Assembly: GCA_024998705.1 (NCBI GenBank)
Contig: JACOEF010000193.1
Span: 1-9,020, forward strand
Direction of reading: 5' to 3'
DNA length: 9,020 bases
DNA from: Nitrospira sp.
GTDB taxonomy: Bacteria > Nitrospirota > Nitrospiria > Nitrospirales > Nitrospiraceae
Both the position numbers and the translations under genes were made by a program. Below, one piece after another: positions 1 through 6,327 of this stretch. Positions within the stretch are counted from its first letter, which is position 1. Every line of letters begins with the position of its first letter. The notes under the pieces were generated by a model. That model had not been told where the DNA came from, searched no databases, and saw only the letters and a program-made list of their open reading frames with translations.

Positions 1-491
1 AACTGGAATTGGATGTGGACTACACCGGTTGGAAATCGGTTCGCAATCTGAACACGACCCTCTCAAACGGACTCACCATCGCGACACCCGCCAACTGGAC
101 CAGCGGGTATACCGTGATGATCGGCACGGAATACAAATGGCTGAACCCCGCACCGCTCCCCGATTGGGATATCGCATTGCGCGCCGGCTACTGGCATTCC
201 CAGAAGGCGATTCCCGACCAGACCTTTAACCCCGCCATCCCCGATGGCGACAACCATGCCGTGTCCACCGGCTTCGGATTCATGTGTCGGGGACACGGCA
301 AGTTTCTCGGATTCATTCCCTGCGGAGGATCGGACAAAACCCTCAGCCCCAAAGGCCTCGGAATCGATCTGGCCTACCAGGCCATTCTGTATGAAAACAG
401 AACCGTGGCCGGGAACGTGAATCCCACCGTCAACGGTACGTATCAGACGACATTGCATGTCGGCTCCATCAATCTCCGTGTCAATTTTTGA
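1..491 (+). CDS. FadL/OmpP1-family outer-membrane transporter, C-terminal part (5' end outside window)
   Basis: This is the C-terminal 162 or so residues of a FadL-type outer-membrane beta-barrel, the family that lets long-chain fatty acids and other hydrophobic compounds across the outer membrane. The frame is open from base 3 with no start needed, so the gene begins upstream; the TTG at 9 is only an internal Leu. Visible family signs are the strand pair around WDIALRAGYWHS (171-206), the following PxPDxxxxPxxPDGDNHAVSTGFGF stretch (about 210-282), and a last strand ending in Phe (INLRVNF) directly before TGA, as outer-membrane barrels need for assembly. Between two strands lies a loop with two cysteines 12 residues apart (FMCRGHGKFLGFIPCGG, 280-330), possibly a disulfide-closed loop. 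No downstream terminator is obvious. Family assignment is strong; the substrate cannot be told from this part. Confidence 0.88.
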   Translation, partial: LELDVDYTGWKSVRNLNTTLSNGLTIATPANWTSGYTVMIGTEYKWLNPAPLPDWDIALRAGYWHSQKAIPDQTFNPAIPDGDNHAVSTGFGFMCRGHGKFLGFIPCGGSDKTLSPKGLGIDLAYQAILYENRTVAGNVNPTVNGTYQTTLHVGSINLRVNF

Positions 492-607
492 TGCCCACCC
501 TTCGATCATTCATGCTACAGTACGCCAACTTACGAGACACCCGCGCATCAGGCCCCTGCCACTGATGTCCTGTGTAGAGTAACCCGGCGTTTGAGCGAGA
601 CCTTCAT

Positions 608-2968
608 ATGGATCGCCCGTCCCACATCGATCCGGCCCCGAATCTCCACGCGCAACAAGTTCAAGTACTCTACCGCAACATGCCGACCGGCGTGTTGGCA
701 AGCGCTGCGAACGCGGCCATTCTGGCAACGGTAGAATGGTCCTTTGCGCCACACAAGCCCCTGCTCCTGTGGGTCATAAGTCTGTGGATCATCGCGGGAG
801 CACGGACAATCTTGATCTTCAACTATCGGCGCGCGAGTCCAGCATCGTGGAGCAGTGCCGACTGGTATCGCTGGATGGCGATCACGACCAGCATGGCGGG
901 ATTCGGGTGGGGCGGCAGCGTCTACTTTCTCACGCCGCAACTCCCGCTCCCCTATGAACTCGTCCATCTGTTTGTCCTCGGAGGCATGGCGGCAGGGTCC
1001 GTGTCCGTCCTCTCGGTCTCCTTTCCCCTGTTCCTCTGGTATATCTTCCCCCTGACCGTTCCGATCCTCGGACACCTTTTTCTCAGCGGACACGAATTCC
1101 ATACCATCATGGGATGGATGGGCATCCTGTTTTTTCTCGCCACCATCCACTCGGCCTGGAATTTCAACCGCGTCTTACTCTCCTCGATGCGCTTACAGAC
1201 AGAGAAGGTCGCCTTGGCACGCTCGCTGACCGCCCGCACGGAAGCAGTGGAGCAACTGAATCGGGATATCACCAAAGAAATTCACGAGCGCCGCGTCATT
1301 GAGGATCAACTACGCACCGCCCAGAGCGACCTCGAACAACGCATCACCGAACGCACGGCCGACCTGGCGCAGGCCAACGCGCGACTGCAGGAGGAGGTCC
1401 GGGAACACCGTCGAACAGAAGGCGCACGCCTGTCGAGCGAAAAGCGGTTCAACTATCTCACCGACAACCTGAACCAGGGCGTCTGGTTTGCACAGGCGCA
1501 TCCGCCCCAGGTGTTATACGTCAATCCGGCCTTTGAACGGATCTGGGGGTTGCCGGCCGCGCGATTCTACGAAAATCCGAAGCTCTGGCGAGACTTGATC
1601 CACCCGGACCACGAGCAAGTGGTCCGCGACGTCTACGATGCCGAAATTGCCAACCCGACCGGGCGCGACCTGCAGCTGCTGTATCGGATCGTGCGGCCGG
1701 ACGGACAGGTCCGATGGATTCATGACCGGATGGTTGTCCACCGCACCGCCACCGGGGAAGTCGACAGTCTGAGCGGGATCACCGAAGACATCACGGAAGC
1801 CCGAGAACTGGAAGATCAGTTGCGGCAGGCGCAAAAGATGGAAGCCGTCGGGCGATTGGCCGGAGGCGTGGCGCACGACTTCAATAACGTCATGACCGTG
1901 ATACTCGGCTATAGCGCGGTGCTCCTCCAGGAACTGAATCAGAATTCAGCGGCCCGCTATTTCGTACAGGAGATTCAGAGCGCCGGAGAACGCTGTGCCG
2001 CCCTCACGGGACAGTTACTGGCCTTCAGCCGGAAGCAAATGCTTCACCCGGTCTCACTGGATCTTCACCGGGTCATCCGTGACCTGATGGCCTTGCTTAA
2101 GAGTTTGATTGGCGAACACATTACGATCGTCCTCCAACTCGACCCACTGCCGCTCTGGGTCAAGGCCGACGCCGTCCAACTCGAGCAGGTCTTGCTCAAC
2201 CTGGCCGTCAATGCCCGTGACGCCATGCCGCATGGAGGCACCCTGACCATCGATACCCACCAGGTCTCCCGGGAAGAGGTCTGGGGGCCGGATCATGATA
2301 CGCGTACCGCCCGTACCTATGTGCGTCTGCGGGTGCACGATACGGGAACCGGCATCGACCCGGCTACCAAGGCCAAGATCTTCGAGCCATTTTTCACAAC
2401 CAAACCGCCGGGCCGTGGAACCGGGCTCGGCCTCTCCACGGTCTATGGAATCGTGCACCAGAGCGGCGGAACCATCACCGTGGAGAGCGCGGTGGGCCAG
2501 GGCACCACCATGACCGTGTTTCTACCTGAAGTCGTTCCCCCGCACACCACCCTTCCGCCGGTTCAGGTGGAGCCGGACCACAAAACAGGGACAGAAATCA
2601 TCCTGCTCGTGGAGGACGAGCCGGCGGTGCGCCTGCTGACTCAGCACATTCTGCGTACACATGGCTACACCGTGCATGAGGCAGAGGACGGTTTCCAGGC
2701 CCTGGATCTCATCCGCCGGAACGCGTTACACATCGACCTGCTGCTCACGGATCTCGTGATGCCCGGCATGAACGGCAAAGAATTGGCCATGCGCCTCCGA
2801 AGCCACTTTGCCGATTTGAAAGTCCTCTACATGTCCGGGTACAGCGACAACCCGCCCGCCACAGGGGATGAAACGCAGGGCCAGACCACATTTCTGCAGA
2901 AGCCCTTCTCGCCCGAGGACTTGATCCGCGTGGTGCGCGAGATCCTTCAGTCGGTCTCGCCGGCCTAG
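608..2968 (+). CDS. Membrane-bound hybrid sensor histidine kinase (6 TM, PAS, HisKA, HATPase, receiver)
   Basis: A 786-residue hybrid kinase that should sense a signal, autophosphorylate a histidine and pass the phosphate to its own receiver. In order: six hydrophobic segments (about residues 24-44, 52-71, 86-108, 116-137, 140-159, 168-186) forming an integral-membrane sensor I cannot name; a charged coiled-coil linker (about 195-278); one PAS domain (about 279-397, ending ITEDITEA); a HisKA H-box GGVAHDFNN with His423; the N-box NLAVNARDAMP (531-541); G1 DTGTGI (578-583); the F-box FEPFF (592-596); G2 GTGLGL (604-609); then a receiver (about 662-783) with acidic pair E669/D670, phospho-acceptor D715 in LLTDLVMPG, S743 and K765 (QKPF). 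All catalytic residues are present. ATG 608 is the only reasonable start, as the frame is closed by TAG at 575-577; its ribosome site is weak (GAG at 593-595). There is no DNA-binding output domain and no adjacent response regulator, so the partner is elsewhere. The 3' neighbour is convergent. Confidence 0.95.
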   Translation: MDRPSHIDPAPNLHAQQVQVLYRNMPTGVLASAANAAILATVEWSFAPHKPLLLWVISLWIIAGARTILIFNYRRASPASWSSADWYRWMAITTSMAGFGWGGSVYFLTPQLPLPYELVHLFVLGGMAAGSVSVLSVSFPLFLWYIFPLTVPILGHLFLSGHEFHTIMGWMGILFFLATIHSAWNFNRVLLSSMRLQTEKVALARSLTARTEAVEQLNRDITKEIHERRVIEDQLRTAQSDLEQRITERTADLAQANARLQEEVREHRRTEGARLSSEKRFNYLTDNLNQGVWFAQAHPPQVLYVNPAFERIWGLPAARFYENPKLWRDLIHPDHEQVVRDVYDAEIANPTGRDLQLLYRIVRPDGQVRWIHDRMVVHRTATGEVDSLSGITEDITEARELEDQLRQAQKMEAVGRLAGGVAHDFNNVMTVILGYSAVLLQELNQNSAARYFVQEIQSAGERCAALTGQLLAFSRKQMLHPVSLDLHRVIRDLMALLKSLIGEHITIVLQLDPLPLWVKADAVQLEQVLLNLAVNARDAMPHGGTLTIDTHQVSREEVWGPDHDTRTARTYVRLRVHDTGTGIDPATKAKIFEPFFTTKPPGRGTGLGLSTVYGIVHQSGGTITVESAVGQGTTMTVFLPEVVPPHTTLPPVQVEPDHKTGTEIILLVEDEPAVRLLTQHILRTHGYTVHEAEDGFQALDLIRRNALHIDLLLTDLVMPGMNGKELAMRLRSHFADLKVLYMSGYSDNPPATGDETQGQTTFLQKPFSPEDLIRVVREILQSVSPA

Positions 2969-3143
2969 CAGGACACGGAAACACTCGATGGTTGTGCAAG
3001 ACATGACCATCAACTCATGCGCAGCGTTGCTCGTGCACCACCCGGCAGGATGCGATGTCGCAGATCCTGAAAAATCGGACGCGGACTCGCCGAAAGATGT
3101 TGAGGATTTGTTCGGGCCGAAACCGACGCAGAGAGTCGACGGG

Positions 3144-3168
3144 TGCGGAAAAGGGCTACGGCCCCGCA
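3144..3168 (-). terminator. Candidate hairpin terminator at the 3' end of the symporter gene
   Basis: Read on the minus strand, GGGC/GCCC forms a 4-bp stem with loop CGTA (3164 down to 3153), followed at once by TTTT (3152-3149). An alternative outer stem TGCGG/CCGCA (3144-3148 with 3164-3168) encloses it. The stop codon TAG (3158-3156) lies in the loop and the 3' arm, so the hairpin would overlap the end of the reading frame. The stem is short, so this is a weak call. Nothing better is seen in the 187-base convergent gap 2969-3155. Confidence 0.3.
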
Positions 3169-4595
3169 GACGCTTCTAATCCAGCCGGACGCGCGATCCA
3201 TTGCGGCAGCAACGACCCGGCCACCATCCCCACAGCAGCAACCAGGACCCCCAGCAACTGCGGCGGCCAGATCTGATCGAGCGTCACGGTCAGCTCCGAT
3301 CCACACCAGGTCCCGAGTCCGGCGATGATCGCCAGGATCGCGCCTTGCGTGGTAGCCCTTGGCCAGTACAAACCAGCCAGCAGCGGCACGAAGGCCGCCA
3401 CTAGCGTCACCTTGTAGGCACTTTCGACCATCTTAAAAATACTGGCTTCTGAATTGAGCGCAAACAGCAGCACCGTGGCCGCAAACCCGACGAGGACGGT
3501 TCGCATCACCCGCAACAAGCCCTGATCGCTGATCGTGGGCATCCAGCCCTTGACGATATTTTCACTGAACGCAACCGACGGCGCGAGCAGCGTGGCAGAC
3601 GAGCAGCTCATGATGGCGGACAGCAGCGCGCCGAAAAACACGATCTGCGCGACGATCGGCGTGTGCTGCACAATCAGGGTCGGAAGAATGAGCTGGGAAT
3701 CCCGTTCAAGCAACTCCGCCACCTGCGCCGGATCGACCAATGTGGCCGAGTAGGCGAGAAACATCGGCACGAACGCGAAAAAGAAATACAGCGTCCCGCC
3801 CAGCACCGATCCCCGCACCGCCGTGCGCTCGTCCCGCGCCGAGGTGATGCGCTGAAACACATCCTGTTGCGGGATCGAGCCGAACATCATCGTGACCCAC
3901 GCGCCGAGAAACGGAATCCACGCATCCACCCGGGCCGGCGGGAAAAAGTCCAGTTTGCCCGCCATGGCCGCGTGCGTGACCACCCGTTCCACCCCACCGG
4001 CTAACCCGCTGATCACCGAACCGATGTAGAGCATGCCACCCATGATGATGGTGATCTGCACGAAATCCAGAATCGCCACTGAGAACATGCCTCCGAACGT
4101 GGTGTAGGTCAGGACAATGACCGCTCCCAGCACCATGCCGACCGACTGGCTCACGGCTCCATCCGTCACGACGTTGAAGACCAGCCCCAGGGCCTTGATC
4201 TGGGCCGAGACCCAACCGAGATACGACGCGACGATACAGAGGGTACAGAGCACTTCGACCGTGCGGTTGTACCGAAGCCGATAAAAGTCTCCGATGGTGA
4301 GCAGGTTGAGTCGATACAGCCGACGGGCGAACAACAATCCGGCAAGAATCAAACAGAGACTCGATCCAAACGGATCGGCCACGACCGCCCGCAACCCGTC
4401 TTTGACAAACGTGGCGGAGATGCCGAGCACCGTCTCAGCGCCGAACCAGGTGGCGAATACCGTCGCGGTCACGACGGGAAGCGGCAAACAGCGCCCGGCG
4501 ACGGCGAAGTCTTTGGCGGTATGCACGCGGGTCGCCGCATAGAGCCCGATTCCGACCGAGCAGGCAAGGTAAAGAATCACGAAGGATAGCAGCAT
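3156..4595 (-). CDS. Sodium:solute symporter (SSS family) permease
   Basis: Integral inner-membrane transporter of the SSS family (the PutP/SGLT group), which uses a sodium gradient to import a small solute such as an amino acid, sugar or organic acid. From ATG 4595 the protein is 479 residues with about 13 hydrophobic segments, the usual SSS size. Typical features are the N-terminal hydrophobic start MLLSFVILYLACSVGIG, the AKDFAVAGR motif after the first segment, the unwound-helix region ATWFGAETVLGIS (48-60), QQDVFQRITSARDERTA (243-259), and ALLSAIMSCSSATLLAPS (323-340), which aligns with the Ser/Thr sodium site of PutP. The frame stays open upstream to 4739, but the extra 48 residues are Pro/Arg/Cys-rich and lie across a candidate promoter, so ATG 4595 (or GTG 4607) is preferred. 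Neither has a clear Shine-Dalgarno. Substrate not predictable. It faces the sensor kinase convergently; a functional link is only a possibility. Confidence 0.92.
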   Translation of the reverse strand: MLLSFVILYLACSVGIGLYAATRVHTAKDFAVAGRCLPLPVVTATVFATWFGAETVLGISATFVKDGLRAVVADPFGSSLCLILAGLLFARRLYRLNLLTIGDFYRLRYNRTVEVLCTLCIVASYLGWVSAQIKALGLVFNVVTDGAVSQSVGMVLGAVIVLTYTTFGGMFSVAILDFVQITIIMGGMLYIGSVISGLAGGVERVVTHAAMAGKLDFFPPARVDAWIPFLGAWVTMMFGSIPQQDVFQRITSARDERTAVRGSVLGGTLYFFFAFVPMFLAYSATLVDPAQVAELLERDSQLILPTLIVQHTPIVAQIVFFGALLSAIMSCSSATLLAPSVAFSENIVKGWMPTISDQGLLRVMRTVLVGFAATVLLFALNSEASIFKMVESAYKVTLVAAFVPLLAGLYWPRATTQGAILAIIAGLGTWCGSELTVTLDQIWPPQLLGVLVAAVGMVAGSLLPQWIARPAGLEASAGP

Positions 4596-4651
4596 GAGAC
4601 TATTCACGCGTCGGTGAGACCACACCCATCGGCGGGTGAGGAGCGGGGCAG

Positions 4652-4680
4652 ATTGTACCGGCGGAGCAGCGCCTACGCAA
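4652..4680 (-). promoter_or_regulatory. Candidate sigma70-type promoter of the symporter
   Basis: On the minus strand there is TTGCGT (4680-4675), a 17-base spacer, and TACAAT (4657-4652), which matches five of six positions of the -10 consensus; the -35 box matches three of six. Transcription would begin near 4645, giving a leader of roughly 40-50 bases before GTG 4607 or ATG 4595. This placement argues against the long 4739 start. The -35 box sits inside an inverted repeat (4672-4689). Confidence 0.45.
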
Positions 4681-4689
4681 TGCCGTAGG
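4672..4689. promoter_or_regulatory. Inverted repeat overlapping the symporter -35 box (possible operator)
   Basis: CCTACG-CAATGC-CGTAGG: perfect 6-base arms around a 6-base centre. It covers the candidate -35 hexamer, where a repressor would block transcription. It has no U-run on either side, so it is not a good terminator for the upstream Lys-rich gene. Its right half (ATGCCGTAGGG) recurs at 6582-6592. Confidence 0.3.
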
Positions 4690-4710
4690 GAGCAGGGCGG
4701 GATCGCCGTT

Positions 4711-4724
4711 GCGGGACCGCCCGC
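4711..4724. other. Short GC-rich hairpin between the Lys-rich gene and the symporter
   Basis: GCGGG-ACCG-CCCGC, 5-base perfect arms with a 4-base loop, in the 180-base gap 4596-4775. On the minus strand it lies after the stop of the small exported protein and could help end its transcript, but no T-run follows. A second, looser pair ATGCGT/ACGCAT (4727-4732 with 4757-4762) is also in this gap. Confidence 0.25.
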
Positions 4725-4775
4725 GCATGCGTCATCCACACGCGCAGGCCGATCGCACGCATCAGCAGAACAAAA

Positions 4776-5051
4776 CTATTCCGTCTTCGCTTTCAATTCC
4801 TTGACCTTGCCCTTGGCCTTCTCCATGGCTGCGTTCCCCTTGCCCTTGGCCCGCTCCACTTCGGCCTGAACTTTATTGCCCTTGGCTTCTTCGACGGTGG
4901 CTTTCGCCTCGCCCTTCATCTCCTCGGCCTTCGCCTTCGCATCGCCCTTCATCTCTTCCATCTTCGCCTTCATCTCACCGGCCCAGCCGATGGAGACAAG
5001 ACCGAACAGAGCCAATACGATGGTCGCGGTTGGAATCGACATCCTGTTCAT
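4776..5051 (-). CDS. Small exported Lys/Glu/Ala-rich protein with 11-residue (LEA-like) repeats
   Basis: A 91-residue protein: a signal peptide (about residues 1-24, hydrophobic core IVLALFGLVSIGWA, AxA-like cleavage near GWAG) followed by a highly charged helix-forming body with no aromatic residues. The body carries an 11-residue period marked by Lys-Gly: KG at 35, 46, 57, 69 and 80 (spacings 11, 11, 12, 11), units such as AKAEEMKGEAK. This pattern resembles late-embryogenesis-abundant group 3 proteins and CsbD-like stress proteins, which are disordered and protect against drying or osmotic stress; similarity by pattern only. ATG 5051 is chosen because a perfect AAGGAGG (5065-5059) precedes it by 7 bases and the signal peptide starts there; the frame is open up to 5129 but that extension would bury the ribosome site. 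Transcribed away from the gene at 5260 and toward the symporter. Confidence 0.82.
   Translation of the reverse strand: MNRMSIPTATIVLALFGLVSIGWAGEMKAKMEEMKGDAKAKAEEMKGEAKATVEEAKGNKVQAEVERAKGKGNAAMEKAKGKVKELKAKTE
4909..4969 (-). repeat. Direct 33-base (11-codon) repeat inside the Lys-rich gene
   Basis: Two 28-base segments, 4909-4936 and 4942-4969, match at 24 of 28 positions with a 33-base offset, i.e. exactly 11 codons. Flanking segments carry weaker copies. This indicates growth of the gene by tandem duplication of an 11-codon unit. Confidence 0.75.
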
Positions 5052-5058
5052 GGGGAGT

Positions 5059-5065
5059 CCTCCTT
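5059..5065 (-). promoter_or_regulatory. Ribosome binding site that fixes the start of the Lys-rich protein
   Basis: AAGGAGG on the minus strand (5065 to 5059), seven bases before ATG 5051. This near-ideal site decides in favour of the 91-residue protein over the 117-residue frame starting at 5129. Confidence 0.8.
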
Positions 5066-5259
5066 GCGGGAATTGTAATGGCCGGCGGAATCCGCAGGCC
5101 ATACGCCCAGTGTCCGTCAATACCGACACGATAGCAACTGCTGAAACCGACTACGGAATCTTCCTGAATCTCGGTGGCGCCGAATCTCACGCGACGGAAA
5201 CATGTGTCACAGAACGATCGTTTCGTTGACTTCCCATCTTACTATGATACGTATAGGCC

Positions 5260-5490
5260 ATGAGATACTCTTTCTACTTCGCATGGGTGATAGCCGTCCT
5301 TTCGATCTGCGTCCTGACGACGCTCGCATCGTTTCCCGTACTCGTGAACGGCGAACGGCCTCCCGAACCGAGAATCACTGCGGGCGCGGAGAAACTTCGG
5401 ACGATCAAGATCCATCGACTGCGCTGCAACCCCTTTACCCCCTCGTGCCAGCTCTCCAGGCACAAGCCGCTGCACAAAGTGCCGGCCTAG
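5260..5490 (+). CDS. Putative small exported or membrane-anchored protein, unknown function
   Basis: A 76-residue frame I do not recognise. The N-terminus looks like a signal peptide or single membrane anchor (Arg2, then hydrophobic residues about 7-29, WVIAVLSICVLTTLASFPVLV). The rest is short, basic and proline-containing, with two cysteines six residues apart (C56 and C63, CNPFTPSC) that could form a disulfide. Cys17 is not in a proper lipobox (LSIC). The ATG at 5260 has only a weak ribosome site (TAGG at 5254-5257). It is divergent from the Lys-rich gene, sharing a 208-base upstream region (5052-5259). The coherent hydrophobic N-terminus supports a real gene, but a chance frame is possible; overlapping frames in the other phases lack such features. 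Confidence 0.5.
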   Translation: MRYSFYFAWVIAVLSICVLTTLASFPVLVNGERPPEPRITAGAEKLRTIKIHRLRCNPFTPSCQLSRHKPLHKVPA

Positions 5491-5516
5491 CGGGGACGGA
5501 ACGGCCCACATCCCCG
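5491..5516 (+). terminator. Hairpin directly after the stop of the 5260 gene
   Basis: CGGGGA (5491-5496) pairs perfectly with TCCCCG (5511-5516) around a 14-base loop and starts at the base after the TAG stop. There is no following T-run, so it is at best a weak or Rho-assisted end, or an mRNA-stabilising stem. Its exact placement after the stop modestly supports the small gene being real. Confidence 0.3.
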
Positions 5517-5761
5517 AACTCGTTGCACGCGCGAGCACTACACCCCGGACGATTCTCGAACAGGCACACACAATCGCAACGAAGTCGCCTGTGAATGGAT
5601 GCCCGCTGCCAGGTCATTGCCGCGAGACAGGCCGACTGTCGAAAATCCCTCCAGTCCCCAAGCATTTTATCCAGCCATCCGCTGTCAACCGATGGTGCAG
5701 GAATTCGTTTCGTCGGATGAACGCCCGCGCGAGCAAACGTGGGGAAACTCAGGTTTGGGGG

Positions 5762-5776
5762 TGATCGTCGCGATCA
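5762..5776. promoter_or_regulatory. 15-base inverted repeat, possible protein binding site
   Basis: TGATCG-TCG-CGATCA, perfect 6-base arms with a 3-base centre, about 150 bases upstream of the 5923 gene. Too short and lacking a T-run to be a terminator. A related shape with TGAT and ATCA ends recurs at 5887-5899. Confidence 0.25.
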
Positions 5777-5870
5777 GTTCACATGTTCCGTCAACGCCGG
5801 AATCGGCTGCAGGCTGTGCGCAAACGGCGCGAGTGTGCGATCGGCGACCTTTTTCGGCAGCCAACTAGTC

Positions 5871-5900
5871 TTCGCCGGTGAGGCCGTGATACGCTATCAA
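5871..5900 (+). promoter_or_regulatory. Weak candidate promoter with inverted repeat before the 5923 gene
   Basis: TTCGCC (5871-5876), an 18-base spacer, and TATCAA (5895-5900) are loose sigma70-like hexamers. The -10 box overlaps the inverted repeat TGATA-CGC-TATCA (5887-5899), which might be an operator. The distance to the ribosome site (GGAGGAGGG, 5912-5920) is suitable. Consensus match is poor. Confidence 0.25.
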
Positions 5901-5922
5901 TAGCTAGCCTGGGAGGAGGGTT

Positions 5923-6327
5923 ATGGTACGCCATATGACCAATCTCTTCAGATTCCCTCGGCACTGGGCCACCTCACTCACACTCGCACTCAGCGCGGTT
6001 CTCGTTGCCCTTCCTGCTCATGCCGCCGACTCGTCCGGCCCCTGGGAATGTTCAGGCTATACGGGTGACGCGCATACCCGATGCCTGCAGGCGTTTATCG
6101 AGATTCAGCGAGACAAAATTTCACAGCTGGAGGCGGATGTCCGTGTCCAGCAACGCGCCGTCGGGCAGCTGAAAGAGCAGGCGGATCGACAGAATGCCAT
6201 GACCGCCGACCTGCAACGTCAGATGGCCGAGCAATCCTCTTCGTCGGCCACCTACAACTATATTTCTCCCGGATTGCTCTACGGGTACCCATCGGTGGGC
6301 TTCGGCCTCTACCTCGGACGTCCCTGA
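5923..6327 (+). CDS. Secreted coiled-coil protein, truncated by an in-frame TGA
   Basis: A 134-residue protein as it reads. It has a signal peptide (basic start, hydrophobic core about residues 16-30, cleavage likely after ALPAHA at 34), a short Cys-containing segment (C43 and C54, ECSGY...RCLQ), a Gln/Glu/Asp-rich coiled coil (about 58-103), and the start of a Tyr/Gly/Pro-rich tail (YNYISPGLLYGYPSVGFG, 110-127). ATG 5923 follows a strong GGAGG (5912-5916) by six bases; the second ATG at 5935 is spaced worse. The TGA at 6325-6327 falls in the middle of the Tyr/Gly-rich tail, which continues in the same frame for 28 codons. The protein should be periplasmic or surface-exposed. I recognise no named family; similar small exported proteins with aromatic Gly/Arg tails are common in environmental Gram-negatives. 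Either a nonsense mutation trimmed it, or the stop is read through. Confidence 0.78.
   Translation: MVRHMTNLFRFPRHWATSLTLALSAVLVALPAHAADSSGPWECSGYTGDAHTRCLQAFIEIQRDKISQLEADVRVQQRAVGQLKEQADRQNAMTADLQRQMAEQSSSSATYNYISPGLLYGYPSVGFGLYLGRP

Larger units (their letters stand above)
5491..5922. other. Gene-poor stretch, 432 bases
   Basis: No convincing gene on either strand. A frame at 5599-5868 is open but has no ribosome site, no domain and no composition bias, and I do not call it. The stretch holds small inverted repeats: GACAG/CTGTC (5626-5640), TGATCG/CGATCA (5762-5776), and TGATA/TATCA (5887-5899). The last 40 bases or so should carry the promoter of the 5923 gene. Confidence 0.5.

Noticed and set aside
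2988..3179. 63-codon plus-strand frame in the convergent gap
   Set aside because: No ribosome site before the ATG, no domain or signal peptide, and it runs into the 3' end of the symporter on the other strand.
3706..4215. 169-codon minus-strand frame inside the symporter
   Set aside because: Out-of-frame shadow of a gene with strong family motifs throughout; His/Gly/Arg-rich nonsense composition.
5052..5129. N-terminal extension of the Lys-rich protein
   Set aside because: It would contain the AAGGAGG site of ATG 5051 and place a hydrophilic stretch before the signal peptide.
4876..5229. Plus-strand frame with repeated Ala/Phe/Ser/Pro stretches
   Set aside because: Complement of the 11-codon repeats of the Lys-rich gene; the repeat pattern is inherited from the real gene on the minus strand.
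5226..5248. TTGACT and TATGAT upstream of the 5260 gene as a promoter
   Set aside because: The hexamers are individually good but separated by only 11 bases, too short for a sigma70 promoter.
5599..5868. 89-codon plus-strand frame in the gene-poor stretch
   Set aside because: No ribosome site at its start or at the internal ATG 5692, mixed composition, no recognisable motif; typical chance frame in GC-rich DNA.
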